A DNA stretch of 64,000 nt. Source: Thermoflexus hugenholtzii JAD2. Lineage in GTDB: Bacteria; Chloroflexota; Chloroflexia; Chloroflexales; Roseiflexaceae. The notes below the pieces were generated by a model. That model saw only the letters and a program-made list of their open reading frames with translations. It had not been told where the DNA came from and did no database searches. Within the stretch, counting starts at the first letter, position 1. The number at the start of each line of letters is the position of its first letter. Positions 1 through 9,164 of this stretch are shown piece by piece. Location: positions 20,571 through 84,570 of the forward strand of contig CAMCVW010000009.1 in assembly GCA_945881915.1 (NCBI GenBank), given 5' to 3'. The position numbers and the translations under genes were made by a program.

Positions 1-1023
1 CACGCGCCCCGTCAATCCGTCCAGCAATGCAACCACGTTGTCGCCGAGAGCTGCGACAGCGTAGCCGCCCTCTTGGATAACCACTATTGGGATGCCCAGC
101 GCCGCGCAGCGCATGCCGATGGCGGTATAACATTCCTGCGTCAATGCAAAACCTCCCAACGGATCACCGCCGTATGTATCAAATCCCGCAGACAAGACCA
201 GTGCGCTGCTTCCATGCGCACGGATAGCCGTCAGCGCTGTGTCGATATGGGACAGGTATGTGGCGTCGTCGCACCCGAAAGACAACGGCATATTGAGGGT
301 GGTCCCCGTCCCATCACCCGTGCCACACTCGTCAGCAAAACCCATGAAGTACGGATAACACTCGTCAGGGTGGCCATGCAGCGACACAAATAGCACATCA
401 GCACGTGCAGCAAAAATCTGTTGGGTGCCGTTGCCGTGGTGGATATCGATGTCCAAAACCGCCACTTTCCCACCCTGGCTGAGGATGTCTGCTGCAAGTG
501 CCGCATTATTGAGGTAACAGTACCCACCGCACATATCACTGCCTGCATGATGGCCTGGAGGACGACAGCGCGCATAACTGAGTGACGTACCAACTAGCGC
601 CGCATACGCGGCACTTGCTGCCATACTGGCGGCATCGAGACTGGCTTCCCAGGTCCCGGCCACAATGGGCGCGCTCAAATCGAATGCATAGTAGCCTGCA
701 AGCGCCAGTGGATTGGTGGACCGGCGCTGCATCCAACGCACGGCCAACGTACTGGGTAAAACCGCCTCCGGTGCACCTCCGGCTGCACACCATGCCGGGT
801 AGATGCTGGCGAGGTAGTCAAGGTACGCGGTGGTATGGATTCTCTCCAACTCGGCCCGTGTGACCGGTTGAGGTGCATATACATCGGTATAGCCGGCGGT
901 TCGTAGCGCTTCATCGATAATCTCTGCCCGTGCTGCAGATTCATATGGTGGAATGAGTGCGCCGTCATAAAACTCATGTGGCGGCGTGTGAAGGGTATGG
1001 CGTGTACTACGGTAAATGCGCAT
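1..1023 (-). CDS. Histone deacetylase family / acetylpolyamine amidohydrolase-like protein (3' end cut by window edge)
   Basis: A 341-codon open frame reads leftward from an ATG at 1023 and leaves the window without a stop, so the C-terminus is missing. It has the arginase/deacetylase-fold zinc hydrolase signatures: RPPGHHAG with the paired active-site histidines, LDIDIHHGNGT with the Asp/His zinc ligands, and LSAGFDTYGGDPLGG with the last zinc Asp. Bacterial members remove acetyl groups from polyamines or other small acetamides, so a cytoplasmic deacetylase is likely; the substrate cannot be read from sequence. It is transcribed divergently from rarA. Family certain, substrate unknown. Confidence 0.9.
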   Translation of the reverse strand, partial: MRIYRSTRHTLHTPPHEFYDGALIPPYESAARAEIIDEALRTAGYTDVYAPQPVTRAELERIHTTAYLDYLASIYPAWCAAGGAPEAVLPSTLAVRWMQRRSTNPLALAGYYAFDLSAPIVAGTWEASLDAASMAASAAYAALVGTSLSYARCRPPGHHAGSDMCGGYCYLNNAALAADILSQGGKVAVLDIDIHHGNGTQQIFAARADVLFVSLHGHPDECYPYFMGFADECGTGDGTGTTLNMPLSFGCDDATYLSHIDTALTAIRAHGSSALVLSAGFDTYGGDPLGGFALTQECYTAIGMRCAALGIPIVVIQEGGYAVAALGDNVVALLDGLTGRV

Positions 1024-1145
1024 CAGTGCCTCATGTGTCGTGCAAAAATCGCATCTGCACGTCTGCGAACATACCGACAATTGTAAGCCATCGTGATCGA
1101 TTGCGAGACAACCCGCATTCGACACGCCCGACAGAACAGAAGTGC

Positions 1146-1165
1146 AGTAGCATATTTGTGCTACT
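1146..1165. promoter_or_regulatory. Inverted repeat upstream of rarA, candidate operator
   Basis: A perfect 7-bp inverted repeat, AGTAGCA then a 6-nt spacer then TGCTACT, lies in the 181-bp gap between the divergent deacetylase gene and rarA, 39 bp before the rarA start. Its right arm runs into a TACTATAC stretch that could be part of a -10 element. A dyad there could bind a repressor. It does not match the GAAC-N4-GTTC LexA box of Bacillus, so I assign no regulator. Confidence 0.35.
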
Positions 1166-1204
1166 ATACAACGGCAATCGCCCGACGACCCGTGGGAGCA
1201 GAGT

Positions 1205-2713
1205 ATGGCTGGTCCGCAACGAGGGTTATTCGACCCCAAAAACGATAAATACACCATCCGCTCCGCACCCCTAGCGGCGCGGATGCGCCCCACAAGCCTC
1301 GACGACATGGTCGGTCAACAGACGATCATCGGTATTGGTCGCATTGTGCGGCGTGCCATCGAGCACGACACCCTGTTTTCGATGATTCTGTGGGGCCCAC
1401 CAGGATGTGGCAAAACAACATTGGCGCGCATCATCGCTGAGCACACCGCGGCATTCTTCGAGCCGTTGTCTGCAGTCACCGCGGGCGTTGCAGATCTGCG
1501 TCGGGTGGTGCATGAAGCGCGGGATCGCTTGGGGATGTATCAGCAACGCACCGTTTTGTTTATCGACGAGATTCATCGCTTCAATAAAGCCCAACAAGAT
1601 GCGATTCTGCCACATGTCGAGGATGGCACGGTGATTCTCATTGGAGCAACCACCGAAAATCCATCGTTCGAAGTCAATCCTGCCCTGCGCTCTCGCGCCC
1701 GCATCTTTGTCTTGGAATCACTCACAGACGAGCAATTGGGCGAGGTCATCGACCGTGCGGTCAACGACCACGAACTCGGCCTCGGTCAATTCAAACCACT
1801 CCTTGCTGCCGATGCGCGTGGCTATCTCATCGACATGGCAAATGGCGATGCGCGGGTGGCCCTCAATGCCCTCGAGGCGGCTGTGACCGCCAAAGATCCC
1901 GGCATCGGTGACAAGCGGCTGATTACGGTAAACGACATGCGTGAAGCATTACAGAGCCGAGCGACCAAGTACGACAAAAACGGTGAATTGCACTACGATG
2001 CTATCTCGGCATTGCACAAATCCGTTCGCAGCAGTGATCCCGATGCATCGTTGTATTGGTTGGGGCGCATGCTTGAGGGCGGCGAAGACCCCATGTACGT
2101 CGCTCGTCGGCTCGTGCGGATGTCGATCGAAGACATTGGGTTGGCCGATCCGCAGGCGGTCATTATCGCCAATTCCATCAAAGACACGGTCCACTTCTTG
2201 GGGCAACCCGAAGGTGATCTGGCATTGGCAAATCTGGTCGTCTATCTGGCCCAGGCACCCAAAAGCAATTCGGTCGAAGTCGCGTACATGAAGGCAAAAA
2301 TCGACGTCGCCGAAACACGCAATGACCCCGTTCCACTGCACCTGCGCAACGCACCGACACAATTGATGAAGGGCTTGGGGTATGGCCGCGGCTACCAATA
2401 TGCGCACCATGCACCAGACGCACGAGTCGACCAAGTACACTTCCCTGATAATCTGCGCGGCCGGCGCTACTACCACCCAACCGACCGCGGCTACGAAGTG
2501 CGCATCGCCGAGCGACTCGCCTGGCGTGAAGAGCTCGAGAGCGTCAAACCACTACCAGAGGTCGAAGCACCGGTGCGTCCCAAACCGAGCGTTCCGGTAG
2601 ATGCTATGATTGACCCACAAGCAAGCGCCGGTGAAGAACCCCAAATCCCGATTGAATCGGCTGAATCCGTTGCACGGCCGTCCAAACGCGCAAAGCGCGA
2701 GCCACGGGGATGA
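1205..2713 (+). CDS. rarA: Replication-associated recombination protein RarA (MgsA), AAA+ ATPase
   Basis: RarA is a clamp-loader-related AAA+ ATPase that acts at stalled replication forks. In the 502-aa product I see Walker [11 protein letters not shown] (64-71), Walker [16 protein letters not shown] (about 118-132) and sensor 1 [10 protein letters not shown] (147-156), followed by the helical C-terminal RarA/MgsA region with [12 protein letters not shown] and the [19 protein letters not shown] motif. The last 60 or so residues are a Pro/Glu-rich extension beyond the usual family end. The ATG at 1205 follows GGGAGCAG. The SDR gene starts 32 nt after the stop, so co-transcription is possible. 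Confidence 0.97.
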   Translation: MAGPQRGLFDPKNDKYTIRSAPLAARMRPTSLDDMVGQQTIIGIGRIVRRAIEHDTLFSMILWGPPGCGKTTLARIIAEHTAAFFEPLSAVTAGVADLRRVVHEARDRLGMYQQRTVLFIDEIHRFNKAQQDAILPHVEDGTVILIGATTENPSFEVNPALRSRARIFVLESLTDEQLGEVIDRAVNDHELGLGQFKPLLAADARGYLIDMANGDARVALNALEAAVTAKDPGIGDKRLITVNDMREALQSRATKYDKNGELHYDAISALHKSVRSSDPDASLYWLGRMLEGGEDPMYVARRLVRMSIEDIGLADPQAVIIANSIKDTVHFLGQPEGDLALANLVVYLAQAPKSNSVEVAYMKAKIDVAETRNDPVPLHLRNAPTQLMKGLGYGRGYQYAHHAPDARVDQVHFPDNLRGRRYYHPTDRGYEVRIAERLAWREELESVKPLPEVEAPVRPKPSVPVDAMIDPQASAGEEPQIPIESAESVARPSKRAKREPRG

Positions 2714-2745
2714 TTTTGATTGTCGGCTGAACAAAGGACCTGTGC

Positions 2746-3564
2746 ATGACAATGATGCAGCAGATGTATGATTTTTCGACAGCCCGGGTACTGATGAGCG
2801 GTGGCACTGGTGTGCTCGGCCGCACTTTGGCACGAGCGTTGCTCTCCCACGGCGCGAGCGTGGTACTCCTCACCCGTCAGCCTGCCCAGGCAGCGACCCA
2901 CTTTGCAAGCGAAGCGGGATTACCGCGACTCCAATGTATCCAGGCAGATTTGGCACAGAGTACGGATATTCAGCGCGCCGTCGCAGAGGCTTTGGCAACC
3001 GGGCCGATTACGCATCTCGTCAATGGCGCTGGCGGCAATCGCCCGCAGGCGACCACCGGCGCGCAAGCATTTGCCGATGTGCCGTTGGCTGCGATGCATG
3101 AAGTGATGGATGTCAATGTCTTTAGTGCGATTCAACTCTCGCAGGCAGTCGTCCCTCATTTTGTGGCACGCGGGAGCGGATGCGTCCTGAACATATCATC
3201 CATCAGCACCCAACGTCCGCTGACCCGAGTGGTGTCGTATTCGGTCGCCAAAGCGGGTCTCGATGCGTACACGCGGTGGTTGGCGACGCACCTTGCGCGT
3301 GAATATGCGCCAGACATCCGGGTGAATGCCCTCGCTCCTGGCTTTTTCTTGACCGAGCAGAACCGCTTCTTGTTACTGGAACCGGACGGCACCACGTTGA
3401 CCGAGCGCGGACAGCAAATATTGACACATACGCCAATGGGACGATTCGGTACCCCCGACGACTTGGTCGGGGCATTTTTGTGGTTATTGTCGCCCGCTGC
3501 AGCATTTGTGACGGGGCAGATTATCACCGTTGATGGCGGGTTCACCGCGTTCAGTGGCGTCTAA
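2746..3564 (+). CDS. SDR oxidoreductase, D-mannonate oxidoreductase (UxuB)-like
   Basis: A 272-aa classical short-chain dehydrogenase. The cofactor motif is SGGTGVLGRTLA near residue 19, the structural motif is VNGAGGNRPQATTG near 95, and the catalytic residues are Ser in LNISSIS and YSVAKAG (Tyr-x3-Lys). The NGAGGN.P.ATT form in place of NNAG is typical of the SDR-type fructuronate reductase/D-mannonate oxidoreductase group, so interconversion of D-mannonate and D-fructuronate is the favoured role. The C-terminus keeps TGQIITVDGGFTAFSGV. It is followed 19 nt later by a LarA homologue, which also acts on a 2-hydroxyacid if the assignment is right. Other sugar-acid substrates remain possible. 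Confidence 0.8.
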   Translation: MTMMQQMYDFSTARVLMSGGTGVLGRTLARALLSHGASVVLLTRQPAQAATHFASEAGLPRLQCIQADLAQSTDIQRAVAEALATGPITHLVNGAGGNRPQATTGAQAFADVPLAAMHEVMDVNVFSAIQLSQAVVPHFVARGSGCVLNISSISTQRPLTRVVSYSVAKAGLDAYTRWLATHLAREYAPDIRVNALAPGFFLTEQNRFLLLEPDGTTLTERGQQILTHTPMGRFGTPDDLVGAFLWLLSPAAAFVTGQIITVDGGFTAFSGV

Positions 3565-3583
3565 CAGAGTGACGAGGACAGCA

Positions 3584-4810
3584 ATGCAGCAGATTGACGA
3601 CCGTGAGTTGCGCGCTATCATCGAGACGGGCTTGGCCAAGCGTAATTGGCGCGGTCAGCGCGTGCTTGTCTTGATTCCCGACGGCACACGGACCATGCCC
3701 ATGCCGCGCTACTTCAGCATCGTGCGGGCTGCCTTGCGCGCAGCAGGAGCATCTGCCCAGACCTGGATGGTGGCATTGGGGACGCACCCTGCGATGGATG
3801 ATGCTGCGCTTTCGCAACTCCTTGGCTGCGATGTTGCCGAACTCCACCGAGCTGAACCTGACATACGCGTTGTGAATCATGCCTGGCAAGATCCCGATGC
3901 ATTGGTATTGGTGGGTACGTTGTCGGCTACCGAAATGCATCGACTGAGTGGTGGACTGAGCAGTGACGATGTGCCCGTGCGCGTCAACCGTGCGGTGTTG
4001 ACGCATGACCACATTCTCATCTGTGGTCCGGTCTTTCCGCACGAAGTGGTTGGTTTTTCGGGCGGGAACAAGTATCTCTTTCCCGGTATTTCGGGTCCCG
4101 ATGTCATCAATGCAACCCACTGGTTGGGGGCACTGTTGACATCGTATGCCATCATCGGAACCGCCAATACTGCCGTGCGTGCCGTCATTGATGCAGCTGC
4201 TGCACTCATTCCGACACCGCGTTTTGCCATCTGCAGCGTGGTCACCACCGATGGCGTCTGGGGAACATTCGTCGATACACCCGAGGACGCATGGGCACAG
4301 GCCGCAGCCTGCTCTGCCGAGGTCCACGTGCGCTGGTTGGCAGCACCGGTCCAACGCGTCATTGCAGTCCTCCCAACCATGTACGACGAGTTGTGGGTAG
4401 GCTCAAAGGGCATGTACAAAAGTGAACCGGTTGTCGCCGATGGTGGTGAGGTGGTCATCTATGCGCCACACCTGCACGAAGTGAGTGTCGTTCATGGCAA
4501 AATCATTCGTGAAATTGGCTATCATGTGCGCGATTACTTCCTCGCGCAGTGGGATCGATTCGCGCATCTCCCGAAGGGCGTGATTGCCCATTCGACGCAT
4601 CTGCGCGGGGTCGGAACGTATCGTGATGGTGTCGAACGACCACGCATCCGCGTCACATTAGCGACGGGAATTTCGGCTGCAGAATGCGCACACATTAATC
4701 TGGGCTATGTGGACTATCGCACCCTCGATCCCGCAGCACTCGCCGCCGCCCAAGACCCACAGACGCTCGTCATACCACGTGCAGGCGAGTACCTCTATCG
4801 CCTACGATAG
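3584..4810 (+). CDS. LarA-family nickel-pincer racemase/epimerase homologue (DUF2088)
   Basis: A 408-aa protein of the lactate racemase LarA family, which uses a nickel-pincer nucleotide cofactor to racemise or epimerise 2-hydroxyacids. From the ATG at 3584 (after GAGGACA), the cofactor-lysine region PHEVVGFSGGNKYLFPGISG gives His153 and Lys163, with His179 sixteen residues later; the spacing equals His174/Lys184/His200 of Lactiplantibacillus LarA. PDGTRTMPMP (Asp33, Arg36) and the histidines at 68 and 99 also match. No LarB, LarC or LarE cofactor genes lie in this window. A longer frame upstream lacks a ribosome site. Its 3' end overlaps the convergent SulP gene by 9 nt. Substrate unknown. 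Confidence 0.85.
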   Translation: MQQIDDRELRAIIETGLAKRNWRGQRVLVLIPDGTRTMPMPRYFSIVRAALRAAGASAQTWMVALGTHPAMDDAALSQLLGCDVAELHRAEPDIRVVNHAWQDPDALVLVGTLSATEMHRLSGGLSSDDVPVRVNRAVLTHDHILICGPVFPHEVVGFSGGNKYLFPGISGPDVINATHWLGALLTSYAIIGTANTAVRAVIDAAAALIPTPRFAICSVVTTDGVWGTFVDTPEDAWAQAAACSAEVHVRWLAAPVQRVIAVLPTMYDELWVGSKGMYKSEPVVADGGEVVIYAPHLHEVSVVHGKIIREIGYHVRDYFLAQWDRFAHLPKGVIAHSTHLRGVGTYRDGVERPRIRVTLATGISAAECAHINLGYVDYRTLDPAALAAAQDPQTLVIPRAGEYLYRLR

Positions 4811-6505
4811 CGGCACTCCATCGACGCTGTGATGCGCACCTTCGTCGCAACGGATGCATCCATGTAGGGCAATGTCGTCGTGGATGCGTTGGATGGCACT
4901 TGCGGCATCCCAACAATACTGCGTCTCGCCGATACGGCGAGTAATCCCAACGCGATCGAGCACGTTGCGTACCGCTGGTTGGACACCGGCAATAAACACC
5001 AAGCCGTCGAGGGCTATTATTTTGCCTATCGCAGCGTCGAGCACGTCGGCAGCTTGCATGTCAATCGATGGGACGCCGCGCATACTGATGACCAACGTAT
5101 GACACGTGTCGGCTTGGCCGAGCTGTAACTCGATAGCTGCTGCATTCCCGAAAAACAATGCACCGTTGATATACGCGACGCGCACACCAGGGCAACGACT
5201 CGCCAAGTGTGCGCCCGGCATACGTTCAGCATCGACTGCAGTGACGGTGACACTTGCTGATTCGGCCGCATGCCGAAGGTGCGCCAACGACGATACCACG
5301 ATTCCGATCAGAATAGCTTGCGTTAAATCGAATACCACAGTGGCACCAAGAGTCACCAATACCCCAACCCAGGGGTGTGTTAATTTTGCATGCCAAAAAC
5401 GACGTAGCATCTGCCAATCACACATATTCCATGCAGTCCAGAGCAGTACGCCGGCCAAACTCGCCATAGGGATCGTCGCAATCAATGGTCCGAGGAATAA
5501 CACACATGCAAGAAGCACGATGGCATGGATAATGCTCGTCACACGCGTCTGTGCGCCGCTGCGAATGGCGACTGCGGTGCGCGAGATTGCCGCACTCGAT
5601 GGCACACCGCCGAACCAAGGGACCACCATATTGGCTGCACCCTGAGCGATGAGTTCTTGGTCCGGATCAAATGGCCTGCCACTCATGGCAGCGCCTGCGG
5701 TGCCGGTCATGAGGCTTTCGATCGCTGCGAGGATGGCGATGGTGACGCCGGCCGAACTCACGTCACTCAACGCATTCCACGGGATATCGCCGAACTGGAG
5801 GTGCTCTGTCAACAATATGGTGTGCGGCAACTCGCCGATTCGGTCGATGGGGAGTGCCAATAGCCAGGCACCAGTGGTCGTAATGAGGATGGCAACGAGA
5901 GCATCTGGAACCTGTGGCAAGAATCGTTTGCAGCTCCATAACAGTCCTATGGTCAAAATCGTGCAGAGGATTGCCGTCGTATTGACCGCGAATGTCTGGG
6001 TGAAGTACCCAATGATTTTGCCAATACCTGTTTCCGCTGACGGCGTATGGATTCCCATCATGGTATCGATTTGGCTGATGATAATAATCGTGGCAATCCC
6101 ACACGTGAATCCAGTAATCACCGGCGTCGGAATATAGACCACATACCGGCCCAAGCGGAAAATCCCCATCACAATCAGCAAAAATCCACCAATCAAGGTC
6201 GCACTATAGACACCTATCATTCCGTTGCGATGGAGAATCACCAAAAGTACTGCAGACATTGCGCCTGTTGGTCCGCTCATCTGGAATGACGTCCCGCCGA
6301 GCGCCCCGGTAATGATGCCGGCGAAAATCGCAGTCACCAAGCCCGCTGCGGCAGTCATTCCGCCTGCAATCCCATAGGCAAGTGCCAATGGCAAGCAGAC
6401 GGCTGCCACGGTAATCCCAGCAATGAGGTCCTGGCGGAATCGGTTCGTGCTATACGAAAGAAACTCGCGGGCGAGGAGTCGACGAAAAACCATAAGTCGA
6501 TGCAT
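4802..6505 (-). CDS. SulP (SLC26)-family anion transporter with C-terminal STAS domain
   Basis: A 567-aa integral membrane protein. After a short N-terminal segment, the transport domain opens with DLIAGITVAAVCLPLALAYG and the SulP signature FQMSGPTGAMS, and continues through about a dozen hydrophobic segments to residue 400 or so. The last 110 residues form a STAS domain (INGALFFGNAAAIE, then ISMRGVPSIDMQAADVL). Members move sulfate, bicarbonate or other anions, usually with Na+ or H+; sequence alone does not choose. AGGGGATAGGTC precedes the ATG at 6505. It is convergent with and overlaps the LarA homologue, and is divergent from the FAD oxidase. Confidence 0.93.
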   Translation of the reverse strand: MHRLMVFRRLLAREFLSYSTNRFRQDLIAGITVAAVCLPLALAYGIAGGMTAAAGLVTAIFAGIITGALGGTSFQMSGPTGAMSAVLLVILHRNGMIGVYSATLIGGFLLIVMGIFRLGRYVVYIPTPVITGFTCGIATIIIISQIDTMMGIHTPSAETGIGKIIGYFTQTFAVNTTAILCTILTIGLLWSCKRFLPQVPDALVAILITTTGAWLLALPIDRIGELPHTILLTEHLQFGDIPWNALSDVSSAGVTIAILAAIESLMTGTAGAAMSGRPFDPDQELIAQGAANMVVPWFGGVPSSAAISRTAVAIRSGAQTRVTSIIHAIVLLACVLFLGPLIATIPMASLAGVLLWTAWNMCDWQMLRRFWHAKLTHPWVGVLVTLGATVVFDLTQAILIGIVVSSLAHLRHAAESASVTVTAVDAERMPGAHLASRCPGVRVAYINGALFFGNAAAIELQLGQADTCHTLVISMRGVPSIDMQAADVLDAAIGKIIALDGLVFIAGVQPAVRNVLDRVGITRRIGETQYCWDAASAIQRIHDDIALHGCIRCDEGAHHSVDGVPLS

Positions 6506-6550
6506 GACCTATCCCCTGGCGTCGGTCTGATGTGGAAGCCTTGTGGGTGG

Positions 6551-6556
6551 ATTATA
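6551..6556 (-). promoter_or_regulatory. Candidate -10 for the SulP gene
   Basis: A consensus TATAAT on the minus strand, about 45 nt before the SulP start codon. No good -35 hexamer is visible at 16-18 bp, so this may be a weak or activator-dependent promoter. It lies back-to-back with the rightward promoter at 6564-6592. Confidence 0.4.
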
Positions 6557-6563
6557 CGCCCGA

Positions 6564-6592
6564 TTCACGTCGTCACAGCCTGGTGCGATAAT
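6564..6592 (+). promoter_or_regulatory. Candidate sigma-A promoter for the FAD oxidoreductase gene
   Basis: TTCACG and GATAAT are separated by 17 bp, and the -10 is preceded by TG (extended -10). The predicted start near 6599 would give a leader of about 38 nt including the GAGAAGGAGCT ribosome site before the ATG at 6637. Confidence 0.5.
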
Positions 6593-6636
6593 GTGGTACG
6601 GTTATCGTATTGCCGTACCTGTCGAGAAGGAGCTCT

Positions 6637-7791
6637 ATGCGTTCGTCTGCAACCGTCGTAATCATCGGTGCCGGAGTAATGGGAGCCTCTGTGGCCTGCC
6701 ATCTCGCACTCCGTGGCTGCACAGACGTGGTGGTTCTGGAGCAGTTCGAGAGTGAAGTCCAGGGTTCCACTGCGCGTTCGGCAGCCGGTGTTCGCCACCA
6801 GTTTTCTCACGAGCTTAATGTGCGTTTGTCGCAATACGGCATTGCGCGTTACAAAAACTTCCAAGGCGAGATTGGCGCCGATAGTGGGTTGCACCAGGTT
6901 GGCTATCTTTTTCTTATCAATGACGAAGCAAACTGGAACGGGTACCGCGAAGCAACGCGGATGCAGCAAGCACTCGGTGTACGCACGCGCTTACTCGCAC
7001 CCGCCGAGATTGACGCCATCGTCCCCGACGTCGTCCACGCAGACCTCATTGGTGCAACGTACAATCCCGATGATGGCTTCTGTGATCCACACTCCGTCGC
7101 GATGGGATATCTCGCACGAGCCAGAGCATTGGGGGTCACGGTCGAACGCAATGCGCAGGTGCGCGGCATCACCCATCAATCCGGACGAATCGTCTCGCTC
7201 GACACAGCGCAAGGTAGTATCTCTTGTGACACGGTGGTGAACTGCGCGGGGTCTTGGGCAGGTGCCGTTGCCGCGCTCGCAGGTCTCGAAGTGCCAATCC
7301 TGCCCTACCGACGCAACGTCTATGTGACCCAACCAACGTCGATTATCCCCGGCCAAATGCCCCTCACCATCGATGTTGGAACTGGCTTCTGGATGCGTAA
7401 AGAGCACGATTCGCTGATCATGGGGTTGTCGAACCCAACCGAACCTGCCGGCTACAACATCGCGGTGGATTGGGCTTGGCTAGACACGGTTCTCGACGCT
7501 GGGTTTGCGCGCTTCCCTCGCCTGGGCGATGTCACACTCGCCGAAAAACAATGTTGGGCTGGTTGCTACGAGATAACTCCTGACCACATGCCCATCCTTG
7601 GTCGTCATCCCGAATTGCCTTCGTTTATCAACGCCGCTGGCTTTAGTGGGCATGGTATTATGCACGCTCCAGCAACAGGTCTGCTGATGGCCGAAGAGAT
7701 CCTCGATGGACATGCACATTCGTTCGACATCGACCCGTTACGTATCGAACGGTACCGCTCGGGCAGTATATTCGAACGAAACATCATCTAA
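6637..7791 (+). CDS. FAD-dependent amine/sarcosine oxidase-type oxidoreductase (DAO family)
   Basis: A 384-aa flavoprotein of the D-amino-acid-oxidase superfamily. The N-terminal dinucleotide fold shows VVIIGAGVMGASVACHLA (residues 7-24), followed by the STARSAAGVRHQF loop typical of sarcosine oxidase beta and glycine oxidase-like enzymes. The C-terminal FAD-contact motif is GCYEITPDHMPILGRHP and then NAAGFSGHGIMHAPATG. Such enzymes oxidise a secondary or primary amine to an imine. I chose the ATG at 6637 because AGAAGGAGCT sits 3-12 nt before it; an upstream start at 6610 has none. The gene is monocistronic, ending 59 nt from the convergent sigma factor gene. Substrate uncertain. Confidence 0.88.
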   Translation: MRSSATVVIIGAGVMGASVACHLALRGCTDVVVLEQFESEVQGSTARSAAGVRHQFSHELNVRLSQYGIARYKNFQGEIGADSGLHQVGYLFLINDEANWNGYREATRMQQALGVRTRLLAPAEIDAIVPDVVHADLIGATYNPDDGFCDPHSVAMGYLARARALGVTVERNAQVRGITHQSGRIVSLDTAQGSISCDTVVNCAGSWAGAVAALAGLEVPILPYRRNVYVTQPTSIIPGQMPLTIDVGTGFWMRKEHDSLIMGLSNPTEPAGYNIAVDWAWLDTVLDAGFARFPRLGDVTLAEKQCWAGCYEITPDHMPILGRHPELPSFINAAGFSGHGIMHAPATGLLMAEEILDGHAHSFDIDPLRIERYRSGSIFERNII

Positions 7792-7850
7792 CCGAGATTC
7801 CTCGTAGCGTGACGCACCAGCGCAACGTTCCTCCGAATGAAGAGACATGG

Positions 7851-8348
7851 TCAGGCGCTGATGACGGGTCGATAGATTGCTTTGAGTTGTCTGATACCCC
7901 GCTTGTTGAGCTGCTTGACCGAACCTTCCGTGCGATCGAGGTGCGTGGCTATTTCGGCGAAGGTCAATTCGTCACGGTAGCGGAGAGCGAGTACTTGACG
8001 TTGTTCGTCGGTCAGATGCAAGAGCATCTCTGCAAATCCCGCATCGTGTTCTATGTCAGCCGCTGAGACCGCCTGCAGATCCGGTTGTGACTCGTCGAGT
8101 GGGCAACTTGGGCGCCGCGTTTGCAGGCGATAGCTATCGATGACGCGGTCGTGGGCGATGCGGTACAACCATGCTTCGATGGGGAGCCCGCGATCATTGT
8201 ATCCATGCAGACTCTCGATCACGCGCACAAACACCTCACTCGTCAGATCCTCGGCCAGCGCATGATCATTGACACGCCGGTAAATGTAGCGTTGGATAGC
8301 GTTTGCGTGTGTGCAATAGAGCTCGGCGACACGTTGCTGATGCGTCAT
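7851..8348 (-). CDS. ECF-subfamily RNA polymerase sigma factor
   Basis: A 165-aa sigma-70-family protein of ECF size. Region 2 reads LYCTHANAIQRYIYRRVNDHALAEDLTSEVF and continues with the region 2.4-like IEAWLYRIAHDRVIDSYR; region 4 is LTDEQRQVLALRYRDELTFAEIATHLDRTEGSVKQLNKRGIRQL, a helix-turn-helix for the -35 element. The ATG at 8348 is preceded by a good GGAGGAAG; a longer frame reaching 8453 lacks this. No anti-sigma gene adjoins it. The divergent neighbour 118 bp away encodes a site-2 protease, a class that elsewhere cleaves anti-sigma factors, but a functional link is only a guess. Confidence 0.93.
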   Translation of the reverse strand: MTHQQRVAELYCTHANAIQRYIYRRVNDHALAEDLTSEVFVRVIESLHGYNDRGLPIEAWLYRIAHDRVIDSYRLQTRRPSCPLDESQPDLQAVSAADIEHDAGFAEMLLHLTDEQRQVLALRYRDELTFAEIATHLDRTEGSVKQLNKRGIRQLKAIYRPVISA

Positions 8349-8407
8349 AACTTCCTCCGTGGTGATTACTGTGCCTGCAGTATGCGCTCCGTGCGTTACC
8401 AAATCAT

Positions 8408-8437
8408 TACCAAGCAAAGGGGTCATTCTGGTATAAT
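8408..8437 (+). promoter_or_regulatory. Promoter of the site-2 protease gene
   Basis: TTACCA, an 18-bp spacer, then a perfect TATAAT preceded by TGG (extended -10). Transcription would start near 8444, leaving a leader of about 23 nt that contains GGGGAGC before the ATG at 8467. The element lies in the 118-bp region shared with the divergent ECF sigma gene. Confidence 0.65.
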
Positions 8438-8466
8438 GGTATTTGGCATTCATACGGGGAGCACTG

Positions 8467-9135
8467 ATGAGTCAATCATTTACCATTGAGCCCGGGCAGG
8501 CACATGATGACGTGGTGGAGCTTGCAAAGGCATGGGCAGGCACATCGATTGCATTTGCCATAACGACCACCGGAGTAGGCAATCTCGCAACACCGTTGCT
8601 GCTCCAAAATCTGCTCATCGCTGCTATCGTGTGTGGGTTTGGCTTTGTGATTCACGAACTCGCACACCGCCAGGTTGCGCGCGGGTATGGTGCATCGGCG
8701 CACTTTGCAGCTGACAATCGCTGGCTACTCATCTCTATAGGTTTGGCTTTCGCCGGGATCTTTATCGCAGCGCCGGGAGCCGTATGGCACACCGGTGTAT
8801 CTGATTCGCAGCGCATCGGCAAAATCGCTCTGGCTGGGCCACTTTCGAATTATGTGCTGGCAGTGTTTTTTTTGGTGTTGTATCCTATTTTGTTTCTGCT
8901 CGGTGTCCAAGACGATATGTTTTTGTACCTGTGTATGATGGGTTTTTCGTTCAACGCCTGGGTGGGCTTGTTCAACCTCATTCCTGGTGGACCATTCGAC
9001 GGTGCCAAAGTATTGACTTGGTCAACCCCGGTCTACGTCATCATGGTCGCTGTGGGGGCGTTCATGGCGTTTTATATGAATCGTCAAGAAGTGTATATCA
9101 GCATCTGGGGCTGGATGATTTCGCTCCTCGGGTAA
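8467..9135 (+). CDS. Site-2 protease family (M50) intramembrane metalloprotease
   Basis: A 222-aa membrane protein with the zinc-binding HELAH motif at 63-67 inside a hydrophobic segment (GFGFVIHELAHRQVARG), and the second signature NLIPGGPFDGAKVL supplying the third zinc ligand (Asp). About five to six hydrophobic segments are visible and no PDZ or CBS domain, so this is the compact S2P form. Such proteases cut transmembrane segments of regulatory proteins. The ATG at 8467 was chosen over an upstream frame because GGGGAGC lies just before it. tpiA follows 29 nt later in the same direction, so read-through is possible. Confidence 0.88.
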   Translation: MSQSFTIEPGQAHDDVVELAKAWAGTSIAFAITTTGVGNLATPLLLQNLLIAAIVCGFGFVIHELAHRQVARGYGASAHFAADNRWLLISIGLAFAGIFIAAPGAVWHTGVSDSQRIGKIALAGPLSNYVLAVFFLVLYPILFLLGVQDDMFLYLCMMGFSFNAWVGLFNLIPGGPFDGAKVLTWSTPVYVIMVAVGAFMAFYMNRQEVYISIWGWMISLLG

Positions 9136-9164
9136 TCACATAGTTAGAGAAAAGGAACCATTCC

